Shown piece by piece: positions 45,308 through 54,481 of a stretch of 64,000 nt of DNA. This DNA is from Calothrix sp. 336/3 (GTDB lineage: Bacteria > Cyanobacteriota > Cyanobacteriia > Cyanobacteriales > Nostocaceae), in NCBI RefSeq assembly GCF_000734895.2, contig NZ_CP011382.1, positions 4,628,700-4,692,699 of the forward strand, given 5' to 3'. The position numbers were made by a program, and so were the translations under genes. The notes beneath the pieces are model-generated. The model was not told where the DNA came from. It saw only the letters and a program-made list of their open reading frames with translations, and made no database searches. How positions within the stretch are numbered: position 1 is the first letter of the stretch; each line of letters begins with the position of its first letter.

Positions 45308-45579
45308 TTTTGGCTATACATATTTGTGCCAATCTTATCTATCTATAAAATAAATAACAAATCTATACATAAATAGCTTCCAGGCATTTACGTACAGGAT
45401 AAAAATATTAATTGAATTGAATTAGCAGAGAATACGTAAAGTTGTTTGAAGGCTTATTACTTACTTAAATTAATTACTTTAAAAATTTCCGTGGAAGGGA
45501 ATTTTGTTCAGAAGTGAACATTTTTTTGAGGTTAGCAAAATTAAATAATTAGTATTTATATTTACTCCAGAGAAAAAAA
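45308..45579. other. AT-rich intergenic region
   Basis: About 270 bp between the orphan pair and the M48 gene terminator. No gene or repeat is recognised; it should hold the promoter of the pair (minus strand). Confidence 0.4.
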
Positions 45580-45598
45580 GGGCGATCGCCGATCGCCC
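45573..45598 (-). terminator. Terminator built from a HIP1-type palindrome
   Basis: GGGCGATC (45580-45587) pairs with GATCGCCC (45591-45598) across a 3-base loop. On the minus strand seven T follow (45579-45573). It starts 12 bases after the stop of the M48 gene. The arms contain HIP1-like GCGATCGC/CGATCGCC sequence, so the repeat doubles as a strong terminator. Confidence 0.9.
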
Positions 45599-45610
45599 CT
45601 CTCACTAGTT

Positions 45611-46573
45611 TTACTGAGAACTAGAATTTCTCATCCGGTTAATTTCTCTTTGTAATTCTTCAACTTGTCGTCGAAGGTTTTCTGCTTCGTTGTCTTCGAC
45701 TTGCACATTGACTGCACCAGAAGCAGGCGATCGCCCATAATTACCACGCTTAATTTCTTGATATTCGCTCGAAACAGCCCATTCCTTTAAATAACGTACT
45801 CTTTCCACAGGAAACGGATGGGTTAACATCATTCCCTGTCCACCGTTATACATGAGAAATTTATATACCTGATTTAATCCATCGGCATCTAGGGCTTGAT
45901 ATGCTTCGGACTGACGGACAAACTCCTCTAAGCTGCACTCGTTCATATATCTACCACTGCCACCAGAAATTTTCATCATTGATGACATCACAGGGTTTAA
46001 GTCGTCCATAACTAACAGAGCAGCGCGATCGGCGGATAATTCAGCCTTGCGTCGCCACTCAAAAAAGGCATACATCAAAGCACTACTGACAAAATTCCCA
46101 ATGCCAAAGGTAAACTCCCCAATCACGGAGGCTGCCCCCATCGCCCAAATCGCCATTTGAATTAGAATAGTATGACCACATTTTATATGCCCCAATTCAT
46201 GGGCTAACACCGCCCGGATTTCGGCTTCTGTCAATAGGTCTAAAACCCCTGTGTTAATGACTATGTATGGATGATCCTGCCCCAAAGCATAACTATTTGC
46301 TTGGGGGTTTTGCTCGACAAACAGTGCAGGTTCTGGATGAATATCTAAATCTCGTACACATTCCCGGAAAATTTGGTAAATGGTGGAATATTGGCGCGGA
46401 CCAACTTGGATGGTGTTGCCCATTAGATAGACGAATTGCGGACGTTCAGCAAAAAATTCCACAAATTTACGAGCAACTAGTTCAAATCCTGGTAAGCTAC
46501 GCAGGGCTTGTTCTGCTTGCCGATCTAGGGGATGGCGAAACGCTTCGGAGGAAATTCCTTGGTAAGTTGGCAT
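45611..46573 (-). CDS. M48 family zinc metallopeptidase
   Basis: A 320-residue protease of the M48 (HtpX/Ste24-like) family. The zinc motif HELGH is at 125-129 (AVLAHELGHIKCGH), with the third ligand probably E178 in WRRKAELSADRAA. Hydrophobic segments at about 136-152 and 155-170 may dip into the membrane. A coiled C-terminal end (EAENLRRQVEELQREINRM) suggests oligomerisation. Many cyanobacteria have several such genes, probably for membrane or secreted protein turnover; the substrate is unknown. It has its own HIP1-based terminator and is divergent from the next gene. Confidence 0.92.
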   Translation of the reverse strand: MPTYQGISSEAFRHPLDRQAEQALRSLPGFELVARKFVEFFAERPQFVYLMGNTIQVGPRQYSTIYQIFRECVRDLDIHPEPALFVEQNPQANSYALGQDHPYIVINTGVLDLLTEAEIRAVLAHELGHIKCGHTILIQMAIWAMGAASVIGEFTFGIGNFVSSALMYAFFEWRRKAELSADRAALLVMDDLNPVMSSMMKISGGSGRYMNECSLEEFVRQSEAYQALDADGLNQVYKFLMYNGGQGMMLTHPFPVERVRYLKEWAVSSEYQEIKRGNYGRSPASGAVNVQVEDNEAENLRRQVEELQREINRMRNSSSQ

Positions 46574-46725
46574 AATTTTGTTATCTGGTAGGTATTAGGC
46601 GTTATTGGATATTGGATATTAGGTTATGTGGTTAAATACCCAAGTTAGCCTTGGTGCTAATTAGTAAAGGTAAATAACCCATAACAAATGAGGATAAACA
46701 TTGTTATGTATGGGATTGAAAGCGT

Positions 46726-48270
46726 GTGATTGAAGCAGAAGTTCATTTATCACTACATAACTTCCTGCGATCGCAGGCAGGTTTCCCTTCATGGTCACAC
46801 CATTTGACAATGGCTCGTTTGGTTGCCCGTGCCCTACGTTTAGGACGTAGCGCTTTAATTCAAGTCGGAGCCACTTCTGGCTATCAGGGACGTTATAGAA
46901 CTAGTTTTATTGCTTCAGCCTTGATGTGGCAAGGTGCTGTAGTTATTGTAGCGACCGAAACTGTGCAACAACGATTACTGAGGGTGGAAATCCCCCGCTT
47001 ACAGGAATGGTTACAAATAGATAAAGCGATTAGAATCGGTGACGCAATTCCCTATGCTGAGTTCCAGGGAATACTTTTGACGACTCCAGAAACTTGGTTT
47101 GCAGCACAATTAACTGGTAAAAATAATTTTCCTGAAAATATCCCCACAATCATTGACGGTGTGGATGATATCGAAGATTGGGTTCGGCAACAACTGACGG
47201 TGAGTGTCGCACCTGCGGAATGGGATACATTAATGCTTGCCTGTCCTAGTTGTGGGGAAATTATTCGCTCTGCACGGGTAGAATTAACCCATGAATTGTT
47301 TCAACATCCCCCTAATCCTTACGACTGTCATCTGATTTCCTCAAAACAAATCGCAATTCTCACCCATCTTTATTCTGTGTTACAGAATCATTCCCTACCG
47401 GAATCTTGGCAAAGGTTTTACCAGTTATTTGCTCAAGCAAATGATAGTCCTGCCTCTCCCCTACTGTGGGCAACGATCGCCCGTCGGCAAGGTTTATTTT
47501 CTTTACATTGCGCCCCCATCGAGCTAGGAGAAATTCTTGCACCCATTTGGCACAAACAGCCTGTTGTCTTGATTGGTAGCGCCCTAGAGCCAGAAACCGA
47601 AGCTCCATTGTTTCGTCAGCGTATCGGTTTAGAAGATGTTACTTGTTTAAAATTTTCTGTAGACAATCAAACAGAAGCCATTCAACTGTACATACCCTAC
47701 CAATTACCTCTACCCAATACACCGGAATTTCAAGGGGCTTTCATCCATAAGGTACGAACTTTATTATGTTTAAGTGCCACTTCTGTGGGGTTGACTGTGA
47801 TATTGATTGGAGATGTACCCCTGAAAGCTCAGGTGGGAGCGATTCTAGCCTCGGAATTTGGTTCACGGGTACAGGTAGAAAAAACCTGCCTAGATGAAAA
47901 TGGTATTTTAATTACTGGTTGGGAGTTTTGGCGAGAGCATCACAAGGTTTTACCTGCACCTCAGTTATTAGTGATTGCCACTTTGCCTCTACCTTCATTG
48001 GAACATCCCCTAGTTGCTGGTAGGGTAGCCCACTATAAGCGATCGCATCAAGATTGGTTCCGATTGTACCTGTTGCCTACGGCTTTAAATGAATTACAAC
48101 GGGCGATCGCTCCTGTGCGGGAAAGTCAAGGAATCGTTGCTTTACTGGACAGTCGGGTTGTTAACCGCAGCTATGGTGCTCAAGTACTGTCTGCATTAAG
48201 TCCCCTGGCTAGAATTAATTATCTTGATGCTAATCTGTTTGTTTCTGAAGAAGACAGCAACTCCCCTTGA
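46726..48270 (+). CDS. DinG/XPD-like helicase-related protein, degenerate ATP site
   Basis: A 514-residue protein whose C-terminal part resembles the DinG helicase C-terminal domain: LCLSATSVGLTVILIGD, then LPTALNELQRAIAPVRESQG and VALLDSRVVNRSYGAQVLSAL. The N-terminal part is laid out like helicase domain 1, but where Walker A (GxGKT) is expected there is VGATSGYQGRY (47-57), and the DEAH position reads IDGVDD. It therefore probably does not hydrolyse ATP as a normal helicase would. It starts with GTG at 46726. The role is unknown; it may bind nucleic acid or regulate a true helicase. Intact frame, so presumably under selection. Confidence 0.7.
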   Translation: MIEAEVHLSLHNFLRSQAGFPSWSHHLTMARLVARALRLGRSALIQVGATSGYQGRYRTSFIASALMWQGAVVIVATETVQQRLLRVEIPRLQEWLQIDKAIRIGDAIPYAEFQGILLTTPETWFAAQLTGKNNFPENIPTIIDGVDDIEDWVRQQLTVSVAPAEWDTLMLACPSCGEIIRSARVELTHELFQHPPNPYDCHLISSKQIAILTHLYSVLQNHSLPESWQRFYQLFAQANDSPASPLLWATIARRQGLFSLHCAPIELGEILAPIWHKQPVVLIGSALEPETEAPLFRQRIGLEDVTCLKFSVDNQTEAIQLYIPYQLPLPNTPEFQGAFIHKVRTLLCLSATSVGLTVILIGDVPLKAQVGAILASEFGSRVQVEKTCLDENGILITGWEFWREHHKVLPAPQLLVIATLPLPSLEHPLVAGRVAHYKRSHQDWFRLYLLPTALNELQRAIAPVRESQGIVALLDSRVVNRSYGAQVLSALSPLARINYLDANLFVSEEDSNSP

Positions 48271-48346
48271 GCATCTTCAATCCGCAATTCCCTTTTTCTT
48301 TAATATGGAAATAGGTCTATTTTTAAGGGAAATTTGAGAAAACACC

Positions 48347-48562
48347 ATGGGTGAAGCAAAACGTCGCAAAGAAACATTAGGAGATAAGTACGGGCAAGAA
48401 ACCCGTATTATGCCTGGAGTACCCATCACAAAAGCTCAAGCAGAACAATTCACACAATGGACTACTCGTGGCGCTTGGATTGGCATTGGGGCAATGGTAG
48501 CAGTATGGGTGACAGTACGTTTTATTGGTCCAAGTTTTGGCTGGTGGCAAATTGTCAATTAG
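48347..48562 (+). CDS. DUF2839 family small membrane protein
   Basis: A 71-residue protein: MGEAKRRKETLGDKYG at the start, then a single membrane segment (about 42-60, GAWIGIGAMVAVWVTVRFI) and GWWQIVN at the end. I recognise it as DUF2839, a small cyanobacterial family of unknown function. The MGEAKRRK start is a recurring small-protein N-terminus. It lies 76 bp after the helicase-like gene; a GC-rich hairpin follows the stop. Confidence 0.82.
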   Translation: MGEAKRRKETLGDKYGQETRIMPGVPITKAQAEQFTQWTTRGAWIGIGAMVAVWVTVRFIGPSFGWWQIVN

Positions 48563-48576
48563 TTTGTACGTAATCG

Positions 48577-48594
48577 GCGGGCTGAAAAGCCCGC
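48577..48594. terminator. GC-rich hairpin after the DUF2839 gene
   Basis: GCGGGCT (48577-48583) pairs with AGCCCGC (48588-48594) around a GAAA tetraloop, 14 bases after the stop. No T run follows, so it may protect the mRNA 3' end rather than end transcription. Confidence 0.6.
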
Positions 48595-49469
48595 AATACA
48601 AGATTTCAAGCAATCATCAGTTCCCAATGTAAAAATTGTGCGCCTTTTGAAATCCCATCTTGCCTGAACAGTTTTTAAATTAGAAATATATACATAGAAT
48701 TTATAATCCTCACTCCTTGCCACTTTCCCTAGAACACCCAGAAGTATCACAACAAACAGTATAATTAAATACTATTTAAGAATGCCTTAATGATAATACT
48801 GCCGAAATGGCAACATTCATATCCTTGTATTCGTTATCTTTGAGGGATAGAGAAAAGGATTTGGTTTTCATCTTTAAATCTGAAAAATAAGTATATTTAT
48901 ACACAGATGCCAAGATGAATACTCAAGCATTTCAGGTCATCTACTCAAAAAACATCCGTAACATTTCTTAACAAAGGTCAGGTTGACCAAATAAATCTCT
49001 CTCCTAATTTCGCGGTGAGTTCAGGTCTCCTTTTTGCCGTGGGAAGTTAAGGCGAAGGTCAGTTTATAAACGCAAAAATCGTAAACTGTCGTAGGACTAT
49101 GTTATTACTACTCTGAGCGAGGAATCTGGTTCTTAAAGACAGATAATTGTCTAATCTGCGGTTTTTTCGTAGTTGACTTGTACCAAATATGAGTTAACCT
49201 TAAATCGGATCGCTTTCTTTTATCATCTACCCTGACAGAAACGTATAAAGAGATTGTTAAGTTTGGGGATTCTGTCTGAAAGGTTCTATTTGTAAATTGA
49301 ATACTTTGATACTGCAAAGCGAACTGCTATAGACTACCCTATGCTAGGTAGTAATTTTACGATTTAAAGTGTATCTGGAATTTGTAATGAATAGTTTACA
49401 ATACCAGTTCATGAGAAAATCTAAAGAAAATATAAAAACACTCTCGTGGTGTTTGGAGGACTAACTAAA
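48595..49469. other. Long intergenic region before the DUF1815 gene
   Basis: About 875 bp with no credible gene; a 69-codon frame on the minus strand (49108-49317) has no family resemblance. A 7-bp inverted repeat (CAGTTTA at 49060-49066 with TAAACTG at 49082-49088) is the only structure I noted. Could hide a small RNA, but nothing supports one. Confidence 0.45.
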
Positions 49470-49811
49470 GTGTTTCTAAGACTAGCGCAACAACATCGGC
49501 AATTTGTTCAAGACTTGGTCATGAACTTGCAAGCTCTAGCCACTGTGCTGGAAAGACGTGGTTATCCTGCGTCTTGCTACACCTGTGGGGATCAAATGAA
49601 CAGCGCATCATTCATGGTAAGTCTAGGAGAGAATCATCTGATTCGTTTTCTTGTATCCGACTATGGGATCACTTGGACAGAAATGCGAGATGATCGAGAA
49701 CTAATGAAACTTGAAGGTGCTGAGGCTGTAAATCAGTTACAAGAGCTTGCCAATATCATCAAGCAACCACTTCCTGCTTCCGTGGGTAACAAAACTCTGG
49801 CTAAACGCTGA
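49470..49811 (+). CDS. DUF1815 family protein
   Basis: A cyanobacterial family of unknown function. The sequence FLRLAQQHRQFVQDLVMNLQALATVLERRGYPASCYTC, with SASFMVSLGENHLIRFLVSDYGITWTEM after it, is typical. I choose the GTG at 49470 (113 residues) because GGAGGA lies at the right distance upstream (49455-49460) and the family begins with this Met-Phe-Leu. The frame can be extended to a GTG at 49446, but that would place the ribosome-binding site inside the gene. It stands alone; small and probably cytoplasmic. Confidence 0.85.
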   Translation: MFLRLAQQHRQFVQDLVMNLQALATVLERRGYPASCYTCGDQMNSASFMVSLGENHLIRFLVSDYGITWTEMRDDRELMKLEGAEAVNQLQELANIIKQPLPASVGNKTLAKR

Positions 49812-50306
49812 TAAAAGCTTTTGTGATGCTTGTGATACTCGCTTAGTAGTACCAAAAAGTTAATGTCTCGATGATGACAATTAGGAAGTTGTATATGAAG
49901 TTGATGTCTGTAGTCCAAAGTCAATAGTACCCAACTATTGACTAGTGGCTATTGACTTGCGGTGATTGTGATTAGCTACTCGAATCATAATTAACAATCA
50001 TTTAATCATTGTTTCTCTCTATGATAATTGCCCTAAGCATCATTTTTTCTAGGGTTTGTCTCACATCTAAAGTTGGCAAACAAGTTCTGTGTGAGATGAT
50101 TGAGACAAAAAGATAACAATTTCTGGATTGTGGTTGCCTATTTGGCGACTCAGGGGTAGGTTTGATGGTTATCTCTGCGATCGCCTCAGCTAGGATTATG
50201 ATATTGATGAAATTGTTGTTTTCCATTCTGAAGTTAGACAACAAATGTTTTCTATGCTATTTCATCATGTGAAGAGTTGATTCCATCTTGATTCATAATT
50301 TTTACT
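49812..50306. other. Intergenic region before the thioesterase gene
   Basis: 495 bp. An 80-codon frame on the minus strand (50002-50244) has no recognisable family and overlaps nothing conserved, so I leave it out. No repeat or terminator is evident. Confidence 0.45.
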
Positions 50307-50804
50307 ATGTCTGGCAAAACCGCAGAAACACCGCAAATCCCACCTAGTAACGCTCTAGATATTCCAGCAAGTCAAGTTTCAGAAAATTGGTTTGAATATT
50401 TAGTGAAAGTTCATCCTCACCACACAGATTATGGTGGGATTGTATGGCATGGAACTTATCTTACTTGGCTAGAAGAAGCCAGGGTGGAATGTTTACGCTC
50501 TATAGGTGTGGATTTCGCTGATTTAGTAGCCTTAGGTTGTGATTTACCAGTGGTAGATTTATCAATACGCTACCATCGCTCCTTGCAGTTGGGGATGAGT
50601 GCAATAGTCAAGACACGAATGCATGAAGTAACCGGTGTCCGTTTAGACTGGGATTACGCGATAGTATCCGCAGATACACAGGAACTATATGTGACTGCAA
50701 AAGTGACTTTAGTCGCTGTAGATCGAGAAAGAGGTAAGATTATGCGCCATCTTCCAGCTAATGTCAAAGATGCATTAACGAAACTTTCCACACTAGCAAA
50801 GTAA
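50307..50804 (+). CDS. Acyl-CoA thioesterase, 4-hydroxybenzoyl-CoA thioesterase family
   Basis: A hot-dog-fold thioesterase of 165 residues. The active-site signature lies in HHTDYGGIVWHGTYLTWLEEAR (residues 37-58), where the aspartate of TDYGG is the usual catalytic acid of the YbgC/4HBT group. It hydrolyses acyl-CoA or acyl-ACP, but the chain type cannot be read. DHNA-CoA hydrolase of phylloquinone synthesis belongs to the same superfamily; I see no specific support for it here. A short polar N-terminal extension (about 27 residues) precedes the domain. Lone gene with a shared terminator downstream. Confidence 0.87.
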   Translation: MSGKTAETPQIPPSNALDIPASQVSENWFEYLVKVHPHHTDYGGIVWHGTYLTWLEEARVECLRSIGVDFADLVALGCDLPVVDLSIRYHRSLQLGMSAIVKTRMHEVTGVRLDWDYAIVSADTQELYVTAKVTLVAVDRERGKIMRHLPANVKDALTKLSTLAK

Positions 50805-50885
50805 TTATCTATAGGTGTATCTGTTCACAGGTCAACTTATTGTTGAAAAAATAACAGATAACTATAAAATAATCATGATGTAATC

Positions 50886-50914
50886 AGGGTCTCAATTAAG
50901 ACAAGTGAGACCCT
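50886..50914. terminator. Bidirectional terminator
   Basis: A perfect 9-bp stem (AGGGTCTCA at 50886-50894 with TGAGACCCT at 50906-50914) lies between the convergent thioesterase and pentapeptide-repeat genes. The 3' flanks are AT-rich on both sides but T runs are short. Confidence 0.7.
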
Positions 50915-50937
50915 ATAGGCTTTAATTTATTCAATCC

Positions 50938-52023
50938 TTAATCTTTTGTCTCAATTTGAGAATTAACCCAATTATCACCAATATTCCACTGCTTATCTAT
51001 TTGAGTTTCTGTATTAATTCTGATAGATTTCAAGTTAGCGCCTTCTAAATTAGCACCTTCTAAATTAGCACCTTCTAAGTTGGCACCCTCTAAGTTCGCA
51101 TTCTGCAAATTAGCTCCTCTCAAGTTCGCATTTTTTAAGTTAGCTGCGATGAGATCAACCCCAGAAAGGTTGGCATTGGCTAAATCAGCATTTTTCAGTT
51201 TGACATCATTCAATTGGGCATTCACAAGAATTGCTTGATGTAAGTTAGCATGATTCAAAAGTGCATGACTTAGATATGCTTCGCTTAAATTGGCGCTTTC
51301 CAAGGAGGCATAATTTAAATTAGCATTCCACATATAAGCATTTGCTAAATTTGCAGCCTCTAAATTCGCCTCAGTTAACAGAGCTTGACTAAGATTAGCA
51401 TTTTGCAAATTTGTTGCTAATAGTAGGGAATTTCTCAAGTCAGCACTACTTAAATTAACTTTTTCTAAGTTGGCATGACTTAAATTAGCTTTGATTAATC
51501 TTGCACTACTGAGGTTTGCTCTTGCTAATTCTACTCCCCATAGCTTTGCTTCAGTCAAATTAGCATCACTGAGATTTGCTTGATTGAGGTTAGTTTCACT
51601 GAGATCACTATGACTTAAATCAGCGCCACTGAGGTATATATGAGATAAATTGATTCCAGTCAGATGTATGTGACTCAAATCAACTAAAATTAGACTTACG
51701 CCACTAAAGTCCTTTCCCTCAATTAATCTGTCTTTAATCTCTTGCAGAATCCTAATTTTTTCCTCAGAAGTTACAGAATGTTTATCTTGAGTATCTGGAA
51801 TATCTAAATTTTGGGCAGATAATAACTGGGATTGATACCAATAAAAAAATGATAGTCCTAAAGATAAACAAATTATGGCGATCGCCATGAATATATAATT
51901 TTTAATAGACCAAATTGCTACGGATGAACTCAAGCCAAGCAAGATTACTGGCAAGACTAAAAAAACTTGTCTTGTTGGAACTCCCATCAACCAAAATTCT
52001 TTTCCTCGCTTGGCAACAGTCAT
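50938..52023 (-). CDS. Pentapeptide-repeat membrane protein
   Basis: A 361-residue protein. Two membrane segments lie near the N-terminus (about 18-35 and 42-62), followed by a charged linker and then a long run of A(D/N)LxX pentapeptides (about 110-340) that should form a right-handed quadrilateral beta-helix. The last units are nearly identical (LEGAN repeated four times; coding DNA 51041-51100), a sign of recent repeat expansion. Such proteins are numerous in cyanobacteria; no biochemical role can be assigned. It is convergent with the thioesterase gene and divergent from ffh. Confidence 0.92.
   Translation of the reverse strand: MTVAKRGKEFWLMGVPTRQVFLVLPVILLGLSSSVAIWSIKNYIFMAIAIICLSLGLSFFYWYQSQLLSAQNLDIPDTQDKHSVTSEEKIRILQEIKDRLIEGKDFSGVSLILVDLSHIHLTGINLSHIYLSGADLSHSDLSETNLNQANLSDANLTEAKLWGVELARANLSSARLIKANLSHANLEKVNLSSADLRNSLLLATNLQNANLSQALLTEANLEAANLANAYMWNANLNYASLESANLSEAYLSHALLNHANLHQAILVNAQLNDVKLKNADLANANLSGVDLIAANLKNANLRGANLQNANLEGANLEGANLEGANLEGANLKSIRINTETQIDKQWNIGDNWVNSQIETKD
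51041..51100. repeat. 15-bp tandem repeat within the pentapeptide gene
   Basis: Four consecutive 15-bp units (CCTTCTAAATTAGCA and close variants) encode the LEGAN repeats. The first two are identical, which points to recent expansion by slippage or unequal crossing over. Confidence 0.85.
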
Positions 52024-52500
52024 ACTTTAGACCTCCGTTACTTTTAAAATATAAAAATTTCGACATCTTCATAGTTGCTGGGATATTGCAAAACACCATG
52101 ATATCTGGCGAGAAATACCAGCCCTTACCTGCTAGTTTCGCGTATAAACTGTAACAGACTTAAGGGTGGAGCTTGCCGAGTTAGCACTCACAGCATCTGT
52201 AAAAATATCAGTCACTACTAAGGGGTAGCCCAAAAATTCCATTTTGGGACTATGTAAACTATTAACTATGGACAGATGAACACAAAAGATAATTAGACTA
52301 GTAAAAAATCGAGATACTTTGCCCTGAAATTGCAGTATTTATCCTAACTAGTATATGCGATTTCTGGGTTTGGGCGTGATCAGTTCGCAGTGAAAACTAC
52401 TAAGCTGGTAAATAACGCAATCTTTAAATTCTCAATTGTCCTGCGGTGAGCAAGCCGCTATGATTTTCTTGCTGGCGAACTACCTGTAACCTACCCAACT
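52024..52500. other. Intergenic region upstream of ffh
   Basis: 477 bp between divergent genes. No gene recognised. One half of a CIRCE-like heat-shock operator (TTAGCACTC near 52178) is present without its partner arm, so I do not count it as an operator. Confidence 0.45.
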
Positions 52501-53964
52501 ATGTTTGATGCACTTGCTGAACGTTTAGAATCTGCCTGGAAAAAACTTCGGGGACAAGATAAAATCTCTGCTACCAATATTCAAGAAGCTTTGCGGGAAG
52601 TCCGTCGTGCTTTGTTAGAAGCGGATGTGAATCTCCAGGTAGTCAAGGATTTTATTGCCGGAGTTGAGACTAAAGCACAAGGTGCCGAAGTTATCACTGG
52701 GATTAAACCAGACCAACAGTTCATCAAAATTGTCTACGATGAACTGGTAGAAGTCATGGGGGAAACAAACGTTCCCCTGGCAGAAACACAAAAACCACCG
52801 ACAATTGTGCTGATGGCTGGTTTGCAAGGTACAGGTAAAACCACCGCCACAGCCAAGTTAGCCCTACATTTACGTAAACTGGATCGTAGTTGTCTATTGG
52901 TCGCAACTGATGTCTATCGTCCGGCGGCGATTGACCAATTAATCACCCTTGGGAAGCAAATTGAAGTACCGGTCTTTTCCTTGGGTAGTGATGCCGATCC
53001 CGTAGAGATTGCCCGTCAAGGCGTCGCCCAGGCACAAGCAGATGGCATTAATACTGTGATTATTGATACCGCAGGTCGTCTGCAAATTGACACAGATATG
53101 ATGGCGGAACTAGCCCGCATCAAAGAAACAGTCCAGCCCCACGAAACCCTGCTAGTTGTGGATGCAATGACTGGTCAAGAAGCGGCGAATTTAACTCGTA
53201 CTTTCCATGAGGAAATTGGTATTACTGGAGCCATTCTCACTAAAATGGATGGCGATAGCCGAGGTGGGGCTGCCCTATCTGTAAGACAAATTTCCGGCGC
53301 ACCCATTAAATTCATTGGGGTAGGTGAAAAAGTCGAAGCTCTACAACCTTTTTACCCCGATCGCATGGCATCGCGGATTCTGGGTATGGGTGATGTTCTC
53401 ACCCTCGTAGAAAAAGCTCAGGAAGAAATCGATCTTGCCGATGCCGAGAAAATGCAGGAGAAAATCCTGACGGCAAAATTTGACTTTACTGATTTTCTCA
53501 AACAGTTGCGATTACTCAAAAATATGGGCTCCTTGGGGGGTATCCTGAAGCTGATTCCAGGAATGAACAAGCTTTCCGCAGATCAGCTACAACAGGGAGA
53601 AACCCAGCTCAAGCGCTGTGAAGCCATGATTAATTCCATGACCTCAGCCGAACGCAAAAACCCCGATTTGCTGGCTAGTTCCCCTAGCCGCCGCCGACGT
53701 ATTGCCAGTGGTTCTGGTTACAAAGAAACAGATGTTAGTAAACTCGTCAGTGACTTTCAAAGAATGCGTGGGTTGATGCAACAAATGGGGCAAGGCGGTT
53801 TCCCTGGAATGGCTGGAATGATGGGAGGTGGTAATCCCTACGGTGGAGGTGGACGTGCTGCGGCTCCCGGATGGCGTGGATACCCAGGCGGTGCTGGCAG
53901 TCTCGGTGGCGGCAAGAAGAAACCGAAAAAAGATAAAAAGAAAAAAGGTTTCGGCAGCCTGTAG
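52501..53964 (+). CDS. ffh: Signal recognition particle protein Ffh
   Basis: The SRP54 GTPase that, with 4.5S RNA, targets nascent membrane proteins (in cyanobacteria also to thylakoids) through FtsY. The 487 residues contain the N domain, the G domain with GLQGTGKT (107-114), DTAGR and TKMDGDSRGG, and a Met-rich M domain that binds signal sequences and RNA. The C-terminus is extended with a Gly-rich stretch and a Lys-rich tail (KKKPKKDKKKKGFGSL). It is followed by rpsP about 256 bp downstream, an order common in bacteria. Confidence 0.98.
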   Translation: MFDALAERLESAWKKLRGQDKISATNIQEALREVRRALLEADVNLQVVKDFIAGVETKAQGAEVITGIKPDQQFIKIVYDELVEVMGETNVPLAETQKPPTIVLMAGLQGTGKTTATAKLALHLRKLDRSCLLVATDVYRPAAIDQLITLGKQIEVPVFSLGSDADPVEIARQGVAQAQADGINTVIIDTAGRLQIDTDMMAELARIKETVQPHETLLVVDAMTGQEAANLTRTFHEEIGITGAILTKMDGDSRGGAALSVRQISGAPIKFIGVGEKVEALQPFYPDRMASRILGMGDVLTLVEKAQEEIDLADAEKMQEKILTAKFDFTDFLKQLRLLKNMGSLGGILKLIPGMNKLSADQLQQGETQLKRCEAMINSMTSAERKNPDLLASSPSRRRRIASGSGYKETDVSKLVSDFQRMRGLMQQMGQGGFPGMAGMMGGGNPYGGGGRAAAPGWRGYPGGAGSLGGGKKKPKKDKKKKGFGSL

Positions 53965-54220
53965 AAAATTTATCGGTTGTGATTGGGCAGCAGTATTAGA
54001 CTGATTGCAGGAGTTAGGGATGGCACTAGAAGGCTTACAAGTGCTAGAATTAGCATTTCAGCAAATATAGCTGTTATCTCCTCCGTTGAAATCTCAGACA
54101 AATGTTTACGGCAGAATGCTGTATTTGTCTCAAATCTCCAGAAAATTGCTGTTTGTCGGTGTTTTCTGGCTCGCTAGGTGCGAACTTATAGCTCACAATT
54201 AGGAAACATAACCTGTCAAC

Positions 54221-54481
54221 ATGATTAAATTGCGCTTGAAGAGATACGGAAAAAAGCGGGAAGCAAGTTACCGTATTGTCGTTGTCAATAGTATTTCTCG
54301 CCGTGATGGTCGTCCTTTAGAAGAGTTGGGATTCTATAACCCCAGAAGTGAAGAAGTGAGACTTGATGTCCCTGGTATTGTCAAGCGACTACAACAAGGC
54401 GCACAGCCAACTGATACAGTCCGTCGCATCCTAGAGAAAAATAACGTTTTTGAACAGGTCAGTGCAAAAGCAGCATCCTAA
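54221..54481 (+). CDS. rpsP: 30S ribosomal protein S16
   Basis: An 86-residue small-subunit assembly protein. MIKLRLKRYGKKREASYRIV and SRRDGRPLEELGFYNPR are standard S16 motifs. Length is normal. It directly precedes the KH-domain gene, with which it overlaps; the pair rpsP-khpA is conserved across many bacteria. Confidence 0.98.
   Translation: MIKLRLKRYGKKREASYRIVVVNSISRRDGRPLEELGFYNPRSEEVRLDVPGIVKRLQQGAQPTDTVRRILEKNNVFEQVSAKAAS

Noticed and set aside
49108..49317. 69-codon minus-strand frame
   Set aside because: No recognisable family and no supporting context.
50002..50244. 80-codon minus-strand frame before the thioesterase gene
   Set aside because: No family resemblance; composition typical of intergenic DNA here.
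51041..51700. Regularly spaced repeats that might suggest a CRISPR array
   Set aside because: The periodicity is 15 bp and coding (pentapeptide repeats); there are no spacers.
52170..52200. CIRCE-like heat-shock operator before ffh
   Set aside because: Only one half (TTAGCACTC) is present; the matching GAGTGCTAA arm is missing at the required spacing.
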